Of a stretch of DNA of 64,000 nucleotides, positions 1 through 9,602 are shown piece after piece; position 1 is the stretch's first letter, and every line of letters begins with the position of its first letter. The DNA is from Caulobacteraceae bacterium (GTDB lineage: Bacteria > Pseudomonadota > Alphaproteobacteria > Caulobacterales > Caulobacteraceae): assembly GCA_947475415.1 (NCBI GenBank), contig CANJLH010000002.1, positions 186,001 through 250,000 on the forward strand, read 5' to 3'. Under the pieces are notes generated by a model that was not told the origin of the DNA, did no database searches, and was given only the letters and a program-made list of their open reading frames with translations. Both the position numbers and the translations under genes were made by a program.

Positions 1-306
1 AGGGTCGATGTCGGCTCGGGCGTTGCGCCACGCGGCGGAGGCGAAGTCTGGCTGGTGCGCTTTGACCCGCGCGAACGGGCCGTCGAAATCAAAAGCGGCG
101 ACAACAAGGGCCAGACCATGGTGCACAAAAATGTCGTGCGCCAGATCGAGCGCCTCGGCGGCTGGCGCGGCAGGCCCACCGCATATCGACTGCCGACGGC
201 GTCCGAAGAGGGGCTGAGTGCGGTGGTGCTGGTGCAAGGCACCGATGGTGGACGGATCCTGGCGGTGGGCCTGCCCAGGCCCGCCAAACCCCAGAGCCCA
301 AAATAG
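1..306 (+). CDS. DUF1223-family protein, C-terminal fragment
   Basis: The reading frame is open from the first base and stops at TAG, giving about 101 residues of a C-terminus; the start lies outside the window. Visible sequence such as EVWLVRFDPRE, followed by a basic stretch and QIERLGGW, fits the end of DUF1223 proteins, which are exported proteins with a thioredoxin-like fold and no settled function. The N-terminal signal and the CxxC-type region cannot be checked here. A strong hairpin follows the stop. Family assignment is by recognition of the tail only. Confidence 0.7.
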   Translation, partial: RVDVGSGVAPRGGGEVWLVRFDPRERAVEIKSGDNKGQTMVHKNVVRQIERLGGWRGRPTAYRLPTASEEGLSAVVLVQGTDGGRILAVGLPRPAKPQSPK

Positions 307-310
307 CGAA

Positions 311-342
311 AGCCCGCGCGTCTGGAAGGGACCGCGCGGGCT
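311..342 (+). terminator. hairpin after the DUF1223 gene
   Basis: A perfect 10-bp GC-rich stem (311-320 with 333-342) encloses a 12-nt loop, starting five bases after the stop codon. No long T run follows, so it may be a weak intrinsic terminator or an mRNA 3' end stabiliser. Confidence 0.5.
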
Positions 343-609
343 GAAACGCTTTGAGGCGCCTAGCTAATTCGCCGCCTGTACGAGGCGGAAGAATTCTCGC
401 CGGTTGACCGAATCCCGTGATCCGGGGGGGCTGGGGGGGCTGTTCAGGATCCAAGACCTTCGGAGACCCGATCAACCGGCAACGGTGGTATCGCCGCCCA
501 AGGGGGCCGTGGCGGGACCGAAATAAGGTCTTTTCTGGGCAGAACCTTAATGCGCCGCCGCGGATGGGGCTCGCCATCGGCCGCAAACTCGGTCTAGATT
601 TCATCTTCG
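343..609. other. intergenic stretch before DUF2794
   Basis: Together with the hairpin this is a gap of about 300 bases. It holds runs of G around 423-438 and a small GCCGCC/GGCGGC inverted pair near 370-390. No start-to-stop gene with protein-like composition was seen on either strand. A promoter for the DUF2794 gene must lie here but none stands out. Confidence 0.4.
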
Positions 610-945
610 ATGGTCTTCGATCCTCCCCCCGCGTCGCCGCGTACGCCCATCGTGTTCTTCGAACGGCGCGAGCTGAACCTCATCCTCAGGATTTATGGGC
701 AGATGGTCGCCGCCGGCGAATGGCGCGATTACGCCATCGATGGCCTGAAGGAGATGGCGGTGTTCTCGGTCTTCCGGAGGGCGTCCGAGGCGCCGATCTA
801 CCGGATCGAAAAGCGCCCCGCGCTGGCGAGGGCTCAGGGCGCATGGGCGGTGGTCGGGCAGGGGGGCGTGATTCTGCGCCGCGGACGCGAACTCGACCAG
901 GTGCTGAAGGTCTTCGACCGCGCCCGGTTCCGGGTGATCGAGTGA
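610..945 (+). CDS. DUF2794 family protein
   Basis: This 111-residue protein matches the alphaproteobacterial DUF2794 family in length and pattern: FFERRELNLILRIYG near the start, GEWRDYAID in the middle and an RIEKRP...GQGGVILRRG segment near the end. The function is unknown. It has no signal peptide or membrane segment, so it is probably a small cytosolic protein. The ATG at 610 is the first in frame. The gene is convergent with the Bax-inhibitor gene and shares its terminator. Confidence 0.85.
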   Translation: MVFDPPPASPRTPIVFFERRELNLILRIYGQMVAAGEWRDYAIDGLKEMAVFSVFRRASEAPIYRIEKRPALARAQGAWAVVGQGGVILRRGRELDQVLKVFDRARFRVIE

Positions 946-952
946 AACGAAA

Positions 953-979
953 AAACCCCGGCGATCGCCGCCGGGGTTT
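953..979. terminator. bidirectional intrinsic terminator
   Basis: A perfect 10-bp stem, AAACCCCGGC pairing with GCCGGGGTTT, surrounds a 7-nt loop (963-969). Adenines sit on the left and thymines on the right, so it can terminate both the DUF2794 transcript on the plus strand and the convergent membrane-protein transcript on the minus strand. Confidence 0.85.
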
Positions 980-1000
980 CGTTCGTGCGTCTTGTGAGAC

Positions 1001-1750
1001 TTAACGGCGGCTGCCGAACAGGCTCATCAGGAACTGGAACAGATTGATGAAGTTCAGATACAGGTTGAGCGCGCCATAGTTGGTGGCCACGCCCATGGCC
1101 GCCTGGTCGCCGCCCAGCTGATAGTAGGTCATCTTCAGGCGCTGGGTGTCGTAGGCGATCAGGCCCGCGAACACCAACACGCCGATCACGTTGATGACGA
1201 AGCTCATCATCGAGTTGTGCAGGAAGATGTTCACGATCGACGCCAGCACCAGGCCGACCAGGCCGATCATCAGGAAGCTGCCGAAACCGGTCAGGTCCTT
1301 CTTGGTGGCGTAGCCGAACAGGCTGAGCGCGCCGAAGGCTGTCGCCGTGATCAGGAATGTCGTGGCCACCGAAACGCCGGTGTAGGCCAGCAGCCAAACG
1401 CCCAGGCCGGCGCCGATCCCCGTGACCACCGCCCAATAGAGAAAGCCTGCGGAGGCCGGACTCGGATTCTTGATGAACATGGCGCCGATCAGAACGACCA
1501 GCGGAACGAAGCGAATGATCGTGCCCAGCGCCGTGAAGCCTAACAGGCGCCCGTCGGGAGCTGTGACATACAGAAGTTGACGGACTGGCTCGAAGTCGGC
1601 GGTCACCCAGGCCAGGGCGGCGGAGAGCACGAGGCCCAGCGCCACCTTGTTATAGACGCCCAGCATGAAGCTGCGCAGGCCCGCGTCCACCGACATGTCC
1701 GCGTGATCCACCGGGATCGGGCGCGCATAGCCGCGGTTGAGGTCGCTCAT
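1001..1750 (-). CDS. Bax inhibitor-1/YccA family membrane protein
   Basis: The product is an integral inner-membrane protein with about seven hydrophobic segments spanning residues ~30-235, typical of the BI-1/YccA/YbhL (TMBIM) family of putative ion-leak channels. Conserved features include the N-terminal segment DAGLRSFMLGVYNKVALGL, AGLIAYDTQRLK near the end, and a final loop with YLNFINLFQFLMSLFG. The chosen start gives MSDLNRGYARP, as in relatives; an in-frame ATG 20 codons upstream exists but the extra residues look non-homologous. AAGGG lies about 10 bases upstream of the chosen ATG. Length is 249 residues, usual for the family. Confidence 0.9.
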   Translation of the reverse strand: MSDLNRGYARPIPVDHADMSVDAGLRSFMLGVYNKVALGLVLSAALAWVTADFEPVRQLLYVTAPDGRLLGFTALGTIIRFVPLVVLIGAMFIKNPSPASAGFLYWAVVTGIGAGLGVWLLAYTGVSVATTFLITATAFGALSLFGYATKKDLTGFGSFLMIGLVGLVLASIVNIFLHNSMMSFVINVIGVLVFAGLIAYDTQRLKMTYYQLGGDQAAMGVATNYGALNLYLNFINLFQFLMSLFGSRR

Positions 1751-1886
1751 TTGAGACAAAGCCCTTGTCTGATCGTCCGGATTGGACGCCACCACAATAT
1801 CGGGCCGCACGAGGCCGCGCGCAAGTGGGCCTGGAACCGCGCTCGCAGGGGGTGCAATGGGCCCGCCCCGCCGATAAAATCACCCC

Positions 1887-2420
1887 ATGATCCGCCTGTT
1901 CGCCGCCCTGGCCGCGCCGCCTGAAGCCGTCGAGCGCCTCGCCGGCCTGCAACATGGCCTGCGCGGGGCGCGCTGGCGGCCGATCGAGGCGTTCCACGTC
2001 ACCCTGGCCTTCTACGGAGAGGTCAGAGAGGACGTCGCGCGCGACCTGGATTCGGCGCTGTCGACGGTGGCGGGCGGACCCGTCGCCGTTGCCTTGCGCG
2101 GCGTGGGCTCGTTCGGCGAAGGTCGCGATCAGCATGCCGTCTGGGCGGGGGTGGAGGCCAACCCGCAGCTCGAGCGCCTGGCTGAAGCCTGTTCCGCGGC
2201 GGCGCGGCGGACGGGGCTGAAGATCGAGCGCCGCGTCTGGCGTCCGCACGTGACACTGGCCTATCTGCGGCGGGCCGAACCCGTTCAGGTCGCCGCCTGG
2301 ATCCAGGCCAACAACCTCTTCAGGGAACCGGCTTTCGCCCTCGACCGCTTCGGCCTCTATTCCAGCTGGCGAACCCAGGCGGGCTCCGTTTACCGCCTGG
2401 AGGCGGAGTATCTGCTATAG
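1887..2420 (+). CDS. thpR: RNA 2',3'-cyclic phosphodiesterase (2H family)
   Basis: This 177-residue protein has the two HxT motifs of 2H phosphoesterases: HVTLAF at about residues 38-43 and HVTLAY at about 120-125. The opening MIRLFAAL is typical of ThpR, which hydrolyses 2',3'-cyclic phosphates on RNA ends to 2'-phosphates and was first described as a 2'-5' RNA ligase. It lies 30 bases before dapB in the same direction and may share its transcript. It is cytosolic and complete. Confidence 0.88.
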   Translation: MIRLFAALAAPPEAVERLAGLQHGLRGARWRPIEAFHVTLAFYGEVREDVARDLDSALSTVAGGPVAVALRGVGSFGEGRDQHAVWAGVEANPQLERLAEACSAAARRTGLKIERRVWRPHVTLAYLRRAEPVQVAAWIQANNLFREPAFALDRFGLYSSWRTQAGSVYRLEAEYLL

Positions 2421-2450
2421 GCCACCACGAACAGTCAGGAGCGAACCCGC

Positions 2451-3233
2451 GTGCGCGACCAACCCGTAAAGATCGCCGTGGCCGGCGCCCTGGGCCGCAT
2501 GGGCCGCACCGTCTGCGCCCTGGTGGACGAACGCGCGGACGCCGATGTTGTGGCGAGGTTCGATCGGCCCGATCTCTCCGACGCTGCGTTGGTGGATCTG
2601 GAGACCGCGCTTGCGGCGGCTGAAGTGGTGATCGACTTCACCACCGGCGCGGCGTCGGCGGCGCTTGCCGAACGCTGCGCTGCGCGGGGCGGGCCGGCCC
2701 TGGTGATCGGCTCCACCGGTTTCGATGACGGCCAGATCGCCCGGGTCGACGCTGCAGCGGCCAAGATCCCGATCCTGCGAACCGGAAATTTCTCCCTGGG
2801 TCTGAACATGTTGATCGGCCTGGTGGCTCAGGCCGCCAGGGCGCTCCCGGCCGACGCCTATGACGTTGAAGTGTTCGAAGCCCACCACCGGCGAAAGGTG
2901 GATGCCCCATCCGGAACCGCCCTTATGTTGGGCGAAGCCGCCGCGGCGGGTCGCGGGACGGCGCTGAAGGACGTCGCCGTGCGCGCCCGTGACGGCCTCA
3001 CCGGCGCCCGTGAGGCGGGGACCATCGGCTTTTCGGTGATGCGCGGCGGCGGGATCATCGGCGAGCACAGCGTGGTTTTCGCCGGCGACGAGGAGGTCTT
3101 GACCCTGTCCCACTCCGCCCGAGACAGGGGCCTGTTCGCCCGCGGCGCCGTGGCCGCGGCGGTCTGGCTGGCGGGACGCCTCCCCGGCGCCTACGACATG
3201 CAGGATGTGCTGGGCTTCAAGGAAACGCGCTGA
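2451..3233 (+). CDS. dapB: 4-hydroxy-tetrahydrodipicolinate reductase
   Basis: DapB reduces hydroxy-tetrahydrodipicolinate with NAD(P)H in lysine and peptidoglycan precursor synthesis. The N-terminal Rossmann motif reads [12 protein letters not shown]. The signature [15 protein letters not shown] holds the catalytic His and Lys. The 260-residue length is normal. Translation probably starts at a GTG, the first codon of a reading frame that fits the family N-terminus. The TGA stop overlaps the ATG of the next amidase gene by one base, implying translational coupling. Confidence 0.95.
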   Translation: MRDQPVKIAVAGALGRMGRTVCALVDERADADVVARFDRPDLSDAALVDLETALAAAEVVIDFTTGAASAALAERCAARGGPALVIGSTGFDDGQIARVDAAAAKIPILRTGNFSLGLNMLIGLVAQAARALPADAYDVEVFEAHHRRKVDAPSGTALMLGEAAAAGRGTALKDVAVRARDGLTGAREAGTIGFSVMRGGGIIGEHSVVFAGDEEVLTLSHSARDRGLFARGAVAAAVWLAGRLPGAYDMQDVLGFKETR

Positions 3234-4681
3234 TGGCGGCGGAGGATGCGCTGGAGCTGGACGCCACGGGCCAGCTAAACCTGCTGGCCACGCGGCGGAT
3301 TTCGGCGGTCGAACTGCTGAAGGCGTCCCTGGCGCGACACGAGCAGACCCACACGGCCCTGAACGCGGTGGTGAGCGCCGACCTTCAGCGGGCGATGGAG
3401 CGCGCCAGGGCCATCGACGACCTGCGCCTGCGCGGCGAGTCGCTGGGCCCCCTCGCCGGCCTGCCCATGACCATCAAGGATTCCATCGACGTGGCGGGCA
3501 TGCCGGCGTCCTCGGGTCTGGCGCGGTTCAAGCGGCGCACGGCGTCCGACGCCACCGTGGTGGGCCATCTGCGTCAAGCGGGCGCGGTGATCTGGGGCAA
3601 GACCAAAACCCCTGTGATGGCCGGCGACTGGCAGACCTTCAACGACCTCTACGGCGTCACCAACAATCCCTGGGACGTGAGCCGCACCTGCGGCGGCTCC
3701 TCCGGCGGATCGGCCGTAGCGGTGGCCAGCCTGGTGAGCGCGGCGGACATCGGCTCGGACATCGGCGGATCACTCCGCGTGCCGGCGAGTTTTTGCGGCG
3801 TCTTCGCCCACAAGGCCACCTGGGGCATGATCACCCAGCGCGGCAGCGTGCCGCCACAGCCGGGCTCGTTGGTCGAGCGGGACCTGAACGTTCTCGGACC
3901 GCTGGCCCGCTCAGCGCGCGACCTTCGCCTGTTGCTTTCGATCCTTGAGAACGGACCCCTGGCCGCAAAGGCGCCCCCGGCCGAGCTGACCAGCGTCCGG
4001 ATCGGCCTGTGGCTCGACGCGCCGAATTTCCCGTTGGATCCGCAAGCGCGCGCGGTGATCGAAGCCTTTGCAGGCGAACTCACCGCCGCCGGAGTCACGG
4101 TTGAGCCCATAGCGGCCCCTGTCGATCCCGCGGCCCTGCTGGACACCTACGTCACCTTGCTGGGTTCAATCATCGGCGAAGACCTGCCAGACGCCCAGAT
4201 GCGCCAGTTCGAGTTGATGCGCGGACCGGCCGGCGCCTTCAAATCGACCGACGATCCCTTCGCCAAGGCGAATCTGATCCGCGCCTACACCGCCACCCAC
4301 CGGGAATGGATGGCCGCCGACGCCGTGCGCATGCGCCTGCGCCAACAGATGGGGGCGTTCCTGGGCGGCTATGACGTGGTGATGACGCCCGCCGCCCCGC
4401 TGCCGGCGTTTCCCCACGACCACCGCGCCATGACCAGTCGCAAGCTGTCCTTGAGCGATGGTTCGAAGCACCCCTACCTTTCGATGCTCTGCTGGTCAGC
4501 CCTGGCCACCACCTGTCGGTTACCCGCCACCGCCATCCCCGCTGGCCTGACGACGGAGGGCTTGCCGGTGGGCGTGCAGCTGATTGGTCCCCACGCCGGC
4601 GACGGCCGGCTGCTCTCCATCGCCCAGGCCATCGACGAGAACGTGCGGGGGTTCGTGGGGCCGCCGAATTTCGGTCTCTGA
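3233..4681 (+). CDS. amidase signature family amidase
   Basis: This 482-residue amidase-signature hydrolase carries all three catalytic residues: Lys82 in PMTIKDS, the cis-Ser157 in CGGSSGGSA, and the nucleophile Ser180 in SDIGGSLR. It cleaves a carboxamide, but the substrate cannot be read from sequence; it is not evidently GatA because no gatC or gatB is nearby. It overlaps dapB by one base (TGATG), so the two are co-translated. No signal peptide is present, so it should be cytosolic. Confidence 0.9.
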   Translation: MAAEDALELDATGQLNLLATRRISAVELLKASLARHEQTHTALNAVVSADLQRAMERARAIDDLRLRGESLGPLAGLPMTIKDSIDVAGMPASSGLARFKRRTASDATVVGHLRQAGAVIWGKTKTPVMAGDWQTFNDLYGVTNNPWDVSRTCGGSSGGSAVAVASLVSAADIGSDIGGSLRVPASFCGVFAHKATWGMITQRGSVPPQPGSLVERDLNVLGPLARSARDLRLLLSILENGPLAAKAPPAELTSVRIGLWLDAPNFPLDPQARAVIEAFAGELTAAGVTVEPIAAPVDPAALLDTYVTLLGSIIGEDLPDAQMRQFELMRGPAGAFKSTDDPFAKANLIRAYTATHREWMAADAVRMRLRQQMGAFLGGYDVVMTPAAPLPAFPHDHRAMTSRKLSLSDGSKHPYLSMLCWSALATTCRLPATAIPAGLTTEGLPVGVQLIGPHAGDGRLLSIAQAIDENVRGFVGPPNFGL

Positions 4682-4826
4682 ATCCGAGAGCCGTCTTATC
4701 CGCTTACCCCCACAAAGGCGCACAATCGGCAATTCCCACCGCAGTTGAAACTGACTTTTTCCGCGCCTTCGCGGGGACGCGCGGGAAATGGAAGACGGGT
4801 GAAAGTCAACCGCAGGCGTTATAAGT

Positions 4827-5282
4827 TCAGCTGCGTCCGGTGGAGCCAAACCCGCCCGCGCCCCGCTCCGTTTCATCGAGGCTCTCAACCTCAGTCCACG
4901 TCGCCTGGACCACCGGCGCCACCACCATCTGGGCGATCCGATCGCCGCGGCGGATTTCGAACGCCGACTGGCCGAGATTGACCAAGATCACCTTCAGCTC
5001 GCCCCGATAGTCGGCGTCGATGGTGCCGGGGGAATTCAGGCAGGTGATCCCCGATTTGAGCGCCAGGCCCGAACGGGGCCGCACCTGCGCCTCGAACCCG
5101 GGCGGCAGGGCGATGGCCAGACCGGTCGGGACCGGAAACCTTTCCCCGGGCTCAAGGGTCAGGATCTCACCCTCCGCCACGGCGGCGCGCAGGTCCATGC
5201 CGGCCGCCTGCGCCGTCTCATAGGCCGGCAGCGGCAGGCCCGCCCCGTGGGGCAGGCGCATGACGGCGACGACGGGGCTCAC
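4827..5282 (-). CDS. dut: deoxyuridine 5'-triphosphate nucleotidohydrolase
   Basis: The product hydrolyses dUTP to dUMP and pyrophosphate, which keeps uracil out of DNA and feeds dTMP synthesis. All trimeric dUTPase motifs are visible: [40 protein letters not shown] and the C-terminal GAGGFGSTG arm. At 151 residues it is complete. It starts with GTG overlapping the coaBC stop (GTGA), forming a coaBC-dut operon as in other Caulobacterales. Confidence 0.96.
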   Translation of the reverse strand: MSPVVAVMRLPHGAGLPLPAYETAQAAGMDLRAAVAEGEILTLEPGERFPVPTGLAIALPPGFEAQVRPRSGLALKSGITCLNSPGTIDADYRGELKVILVNLGQSAFEIRRGDRIAQMVVAPVVQATWTEVESLDETERGAGGFGSTGRS

Positions 5283-6499
5283 GAAACGGCCTCGGCCATC
5301 CGAAGGGCCAGCTTGCGGGCCACCTCGGCCTTGTCCGCCGGCGCCCAGCGCTCAATCCCGCCCTGGGTGATCACCGCCACGGTGTTGCGGTCGCCGCCCA
5401 TGACGCCGTCAATGCTCACGTCGTTGGCGACGATCCAGTCGCAGCCCTTCCGGGCCAGCTTGCCCTGGGCGTAAGCCTCCACATCGTGGGTCTCGGCGGC
5501 GAAACCCACCACCAGTTTCGGCCGCGTCTTGGATTTCGACAGGGTGGCCAGGATGTCGGGATTTTCCACCAGGGTCAGGGTCGGCGCCGCATCGCCCTTC
5601 TTCACCTTGGCCACGCCGCAGGTCTCCGGCCGCCAGTCGGCGACGGCGGCCACGCAGACGGCGATGTCCGCCGGCAGCGCCGCCTCGCAGGCGGCCAGCA
5701 TTTCCCGCGCCGTTTCCACCTCCACCCGCCGCACGCCGCGGGGGGCGGGCAGGGCGGTTGGTCCGGAGACCAGCGTCACCTCGCAGCCCAGATCGGCGAG
5801 GGCCGCGGCGATCGCGTAGCCCTGGCGGCCGCTGGAGCGGTTGGTGAGCAGGCGCACCGGGTCGATGGGTTCGGCGGTGGGGCCGGCGGTGACGATGGCG
5901 CGGTGGCCCTTGAGCGGCTGGCCCGCCGGCCCCGCCAGCATCGCCATGGCGGCTTCGAAGATCGCCTGGGGCTCCGCCAGCCGGCCCTCACCGAACTCGC
6001 CACAGGCCATGGCGCCCTCGTCGGGGCCGACAAACTGTACGCCGTCCGCCTGCAGCGTCGCGCGGTTGCGGCGGGTGGCCGGGTGCTCCCACATGCGCAC
6101 ATTCATCGCCGGCGCCATCAGCACCGGTTTGTCGGTGGCCAGCAGCGTCGTGGAGGCCAGGTCGTCGGCCAGCCCGTTGGCGGCCTTGGCCATCAGGTCG
6201 GCGGTGGCGGGCGCCACTACGATCAGGTCGGTTTGCCGCGATAGCTCGATGTGTCCCATCTCCGCCTCGTCGGTGAGCGAGAACAGATCGGAATAGACCT
6301 TGTCCTCGGCCAGCGCCGACAGGGACAGGGGCGTCACGAACTGCGCGCCGGCCCGTGTCAGCACCGGACGCACGGCGACGCCGGCCTTGCGCAGTAGTCG
6401 CGTCAGTTCCAGCGCCTTGTAGGCCGCGATCCCGCCGCCGACGATGAGGAGAACCCGCTTTATGTCCAAAGGACCATGCCCCCTTAAGCGAACCCGCAT
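5279..6499 (-). CDS. coaBC: bifunctional phosphopantothenoylcysteine decarboxylase/ligase
   Basis: The protein makes 4'-phosphopantetheine for coenzyme A. The N-terminal CoaC half shows the catalytic His in MGHIELS, the substrate-binding APAMNVRMW and the ACGE flap cysteine. The C-terminal CoaB half has [11 protein letters not shown], the [10 protein letters not shown] dimer and nucleotide region and [10 protein letters not shown]. The length of 406 is usual. An ATG at 6499 gives a ten-residue N-extension; a TTG at 6469 would give [13 protein letters not shown], closer to family starts. It is translationally linked to dut. Confidence 0.94.
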   Translation of the reverse strand: MRVRLRGHGPLDIKRVLLIVGGGIAAYKALELTRLLRKAGVAVRPVLTRAGAQFVTPLSLSALAEDKVYSDLFSLTDEAEMGHIELSRQTDLIVVAPATADLMAKAANGLADDLASTTLLATDKPVLMAPAMNVRMWEHPATRRNRATLQADGVQFVGPDEGAMACGEFGEGRLAEPQAIFEAAMAMLAGPAGQPLKGHRAIVTAGPTAEPIDPVRLLTNRSSGRQGYAIAAALADLGCEVTLVSGPTALPAPRGVRRVEVETAREMLAACEAALPADIAVCVAAVADWRPETCGVAKVKKGDAAPTLTLVENPDILATLSKSKTRPKLVVGFAAETHDVEAYAQGKLARKGCDWIVANDVSIDGVMGGDRNTVAVITQGGIERWAPADKAEVARKLALRMAEAVS

Positions 6500-6643
6500 T
6501 CCTTACGCCGGAATGGACGCACAGGACAAACCGGACCATCGTCGAACGTGCAATTTGGGGGCCGCTGAAAAAGGGACTCGACAGACGCATCGGCATATGT
6601 TCCTTATTTGTTCCCGACATGGCCCAACAGAGGGATGGCTGGG

Positions 6644-7243
6644 ATGAAAAGGTTTCTGCTTTCAACGTTCGCCGGTGTTTCGGCGCTGCTCATCGGCGCC
6701 TGCGACAACGGCCCCTCGGCGGTGGCCAAGACCGACCGGGAGGCGCTGCAGCGGGTTGCGTCGGCGGACGCGCCGGCCGACCGCGGCCGTGACGAGTCCT
6801 CCGATGGGGCGCGGGAACGGGGCGGCGATCGCGATCAGGGACCTCAGGTCGATCATCGCAGCGAGGCGGCCCTGAAGATCGACGGCGAGGCTCTGTGGGC
6901 CTCCACCCGCCGCCGTTCGGCCGAAGACGGCGCCCGTTATAGCTTCGAGCGCAATGGGCGCGACTTCGACGCGGCCGATGTGGAGGCTTATGTGCGCAAG
7001 GCCCACGCCTTCGTCAGCCATCCGCCGGCGGGGGCGGAGCGGATGGCGCGGCGCAATGGCGACACGCTGATTTATGACCCCAGGTCCAACACCTTCGCCG
7101 TCGCCGACAAGGCCGGCCTGCCCAAGACCATGTTCAAGCCCGAGGAGGGCGCGGCTTACTGGCGCGATCAGAAGGACCGTGATTCCCGCCAGACGGCGCG
7201 ACAGTCCGGGCGCCGGTCCGGCGCGGACCACGACGAGGGCTGA
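6644..7243 (+). CDS. lipoprotein with an RNase-toxin-like C-terminal domain
   Basis: The 199-residue product begins MKRFLLSTFAG and has a lipobox, LIGAC, so it should be lipidated at Cys near residue 20. Residues ~30-85 are charged and disordered-looking. The C-terminal ~90 residues (ARYSFERNG to AAYWRDQKD) resemble the final domain of contact-dependent or polymorphic toxins, which often reads G-D-x-x-x-YDPxTNTF followed by KTMFKP; here it is DTLIYDPRSNTFAV and KTMFKPEEG. That similarity is from memory of the toxin families, not a search. No immunity gene is adjacent. An upstream in-frame ATG at 6635 is possible; GAGGG sits 9-10 bases before 6644. Confidence 0.6.
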   Translation: MKRFLLSTFAGVSALLIGACDNGPSAVAKTDREALQRVASADAPADRGRDESSDGARERGGDRDQGPQVDHRSEAALKIDGEALWASTRRRSAEDGARYSFERNGRDFDAADVEAYVRKAHAFVSHPPAGAERMARRNGDTLIYDPRSNTFAVADKAGLPKTMFKPEEGAAYWRDQKDRDSRQTARQSGRRSGADHDEG

Positions 7244-7246
7244 ACC

Positions 7247-8752
7247 CTACGTCAGCCAGGCGGCGAGCACGAATGCGGCGCCGGAGGTAAAGGCGCCGAT
7301 GGCGAACCACGCCAGGCCGCCCAGTCCCTTCGGCGCCGGCGGTTCCGGCGCGGTCGCGGGCGGCGCTTTTGCCAGCCTGGCGATGGCGCGCAGGGCCTCC
7401 GCCGCCTCGCCGGCAAAACGACGGACCTGGGCCTGGGGTGACAGCTCGCGCAGAATCCAGCGGCGCACCACCGGATCGGCGGCGGCCCAGATGTCGTGGT
7501 CCGGGCAAATGCGCCGTGCCACGCCCTCTACGGTCATCATGGTCTTCTGCAATAGCACCAGCTCCGGGCGCAGGCGCATGTCGTAGATGGCGGTGATCTC
7601 AAACAGCTGGGTCAGCACCCGGCCCATGGAGACTTCGCTGGCTGCGCGGCCGAACAGCGGCTCGCCCACCGCCCGCAGCGCCTGGGCGAAGGCTTCAACG
7701 CTATGGTGCGCGGGCACGTAGCCCGCCTCGAAATGCACCCGCGCCACCCGCACATAATCCCGCTCCAGAAAGCCCCAGAGGATTTCGGCCAGGTAGCGCC
7801 GCTCCGCTGCGCCCAGGCGTCCGATGATGCCGAAATCTACTGCGATGATCCGCGCTGGCGCGCTCAGGAACAGGTTTCCCTCGTGCAAGTCGGCGTGGAA
7901 GACCCCGTGATCCAGGGCCTGCGCCAGGAAGGCGCGGATCAGGTTGTCGGCCGCGGCGCGCCGGTCCAGCCCCGGCTGCTCCAGGGCGGCGGGATCGGAG
8001 AGGGGCTGGCCCTGCGCCCATTCGGTGGTGAGCACCCGCTTGCCGACCGCGTCCCAGATCACCTTTGGCGCGACCATATAGCCATCCTTGGCCATGATCT
8101 CGCCCAGCTCATCGGCTCCGGCGGCCTCAAGACGCAGGTCGAGCTCCAATTCCGTGGCCCGGATCACCGTCTCGGCGAAGGCGACGGGCTCAAGCCGCCG
8201 CGCCGCGGGCGCCAGCCGCTCAACCCAGCGGGCCGCCAGTCGCAGCACCTCCGCGTCTGCGGCCACCCGCCGCCCAATCTGCGGCCGCAACACCTTCACC
8301 GCCACGTGGCGGCCGTCGGTCATCACCGCGGCGTGGGCCTGGGCGAGGGAGGCGCCGGCCACGGCCCCGCCGAATTGCGCGAACAGGCTCTCCACCGGGC
8401 GGCCCAGCGCCGCTTCCACCTCACGCCGTGCGGTTTCGTCCGGAAAGGGGGCAAGCCGGTCCTTCAAGCGCGACAGGTCCTCAGCGAACTCCGCGCCGAT
8501 GATGTCAGCGCGGGTCGACAGAAGTTGGCCCAGCTTGATCGCCACAGGCCCCAGGCGCTCCAGCGATCGCGCAAGCCGCTCGCCGGGCCGGCCCACCCGC
8601 GCCTGGCGGCCAGCAAAGAGGTGCAGCAACGATGCCGCCGTCCGCGCGGCGGGGGGATAAAGGGACTGAAGTTCGCGGGGCATCAGCGCGTCGTTGCGCA
8701 TCAGCATCCAGCCCGCGCCGATCAGCCGCCCGAAGGCCGCGGGCCCCCCCAT
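7247..8752 (-). CDS. ubiB: UbiB-family ubiquinone biosynthesis ATPase/kinase-like protein
   Basis: This atypical kinase-like protein (ABC1/ADCK/UbiB) is needed for ubiquinone synthesis at the inner membrane. Visible marks are the KxGQ motif in AIKLGQLLSTRAD, the AVKVLRP nucleotide lysine, HADLHEGN as catalytic loop and IAVDFG as metal-binding DFG. Two hydrophobic stretches at the C-terminus (from GGLAWFAIGAF) anchor it in the membrane. It lies three bases after the ubiE stop, so the two form a ubiE-ubiB operon. Its 501-residue length is normal. Confidence 0.94.
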   Translation of the reverse strand: MGGPAAFGRLIGAGWMLMRNDALMPRELQSLYPPAARTAASLLHLFAGRQARVGRPGERLARSLERLGPVAIKLGQLLSTRADIIGAEFAEDLSRLKDRLAPFPDETARREVEAALGRPVESLFAQFGGAVAGASLAQAHAAVMTDGRHVAVKVLRPQIGRRVAADAEVLRLAARWVERLAPAARRLEPVAFAETVIRATELELDLRLEAAGADELGEIMAKDGYMVAPKVIWDAVGKRVLTTEWAQGQPLSDPAALEQPGLDRRAAADNLIRAFLAQALDHGVFHADLHEGNLFLSAPARIIAVDFGIIGRLGAAERRYLAEILWGFLERDYVRVARVHFEAGYVPAHHSVEAFAQALRAVGEPLFGRAASEVSMGRVLTQLFEITAIYDMRLRPELVLLQKTMMTVEGVARRICPDHDIWAAADPVVRRWILRELSPQAQVRRFAGEAAEALRAIARLAKAPPATAPEPPAPKGLGGLAWFAIGAFTSGAAFVLAAWLT

Positions 8753-8755
8753 CCC

Positions 8756-9514
8756 CTAGGTCGCCCAGCCCTGGTGCAGCGCCGCTACGCCACCGGTGAA
8801 GTTGGTCCACGTGACGCGGGAAAACCCCGCCGCCTCGATCATTCCCGCGAACCGCCGCTGGTCGGGGAACCGGCGGATGCTTTCCACCAGATACTGGTAG
8901 GAAGCCCGATCGCCCGCCACCACCTCGCCCAGGGTCGGGATCACCTTGAAGGAAAAGGCGTCATAAGCCTTCTGCAAAGCCCCGCTAACCGGTCGGGAAA
9001 ACTCCAGGCACAGGAACCGCCCGCCAGGTTTCAGCACCCGGCGCGCCTCCGCAACGGCGGCGGCGACGTCGGTGACGTTGCGGATTCCAAAGGCGATCAC
9101 ATAGGCGTCGGCGACCTGATCCGGCAGCGGCAGCGCTTGAGCGTCGCCCACCGCCCAGGCCATCTCCGGTTCGGAACCCTTTTCCCGCCCCGCAGTGATC
9201 ATCTCGGCGTTGTAATCGACCACCAGCACCCGGGCGTCATCGCCGCCACGTCGAATCTGGGCGGCACGGGCCATCCGTGAAAAGCGTCGCGCCATGTCGC
9301 CAGTGCCCCCGGCGCAGTCAATGATCAGTTCCCCCGGCTGCGGGTTCAGCCGCGCCGCCGTGGCGTCCTTCCAGAGGCGGTGTACGCCCGCGCTCATCAG
9401 GTCGTTCATCAGGTCGTAGCGGCGCGCCACGCGGTCAAAGACGCCACGCACCAGGCGGGGTTTGTCGCGGGGTTCGACATCCTGGAAGCCGAAACTGGCG
9501 GAGGGACCGGTCAT
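8756..9514 (-). CDS. ubiE: demethylubiquinone/demethylmenaquinone C-methyltransferase
   Basis: This SAM-dependent methyltransferase acts on the ring carbon of quinone precursors. Motif I is [11 protein letters not shown]. Family signatures include [18 protein letters not shown] near residue 35 and GIRNVTD in the middle, followed by [13 protein letters not shown]. The 252-residue length is typical. Upstream of ubiB with a 3-base gap; divergent from mutM across about 90 bases. Confidence 0.95.
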   Translation of the reverse strand: MTGPSASFGFQDVEPRDKPRLVRGVFDRVARRYDLMNDLMSAGVHRLWKDATAARLNPQPGELIIDCAGGTGDMARRFSRMARAAQIRRGGDDARVLVVDYNAEMITAGREKGSEPEMAWAVGDAQALPLPDQVADAYVIAFGIRNVTDVAAAVAEARRVLKPGGRFLCLEFSRPVSGALQKAYDAFSFKVIPTLGEVVAGDRASYQYLVESIRRFPDQRRFAGMIEAAGFSRVTWTNFTGGVAALHQGWAT

Positions 9515-9602
9515 GGGCCACCCAATAACCCCCAGACCTCTCCCGCGCCAGCGTGAGCGCTCATGGGTTGATCACGTCGCTTGCTGCGGGCAAACCCGGC
9601 CC

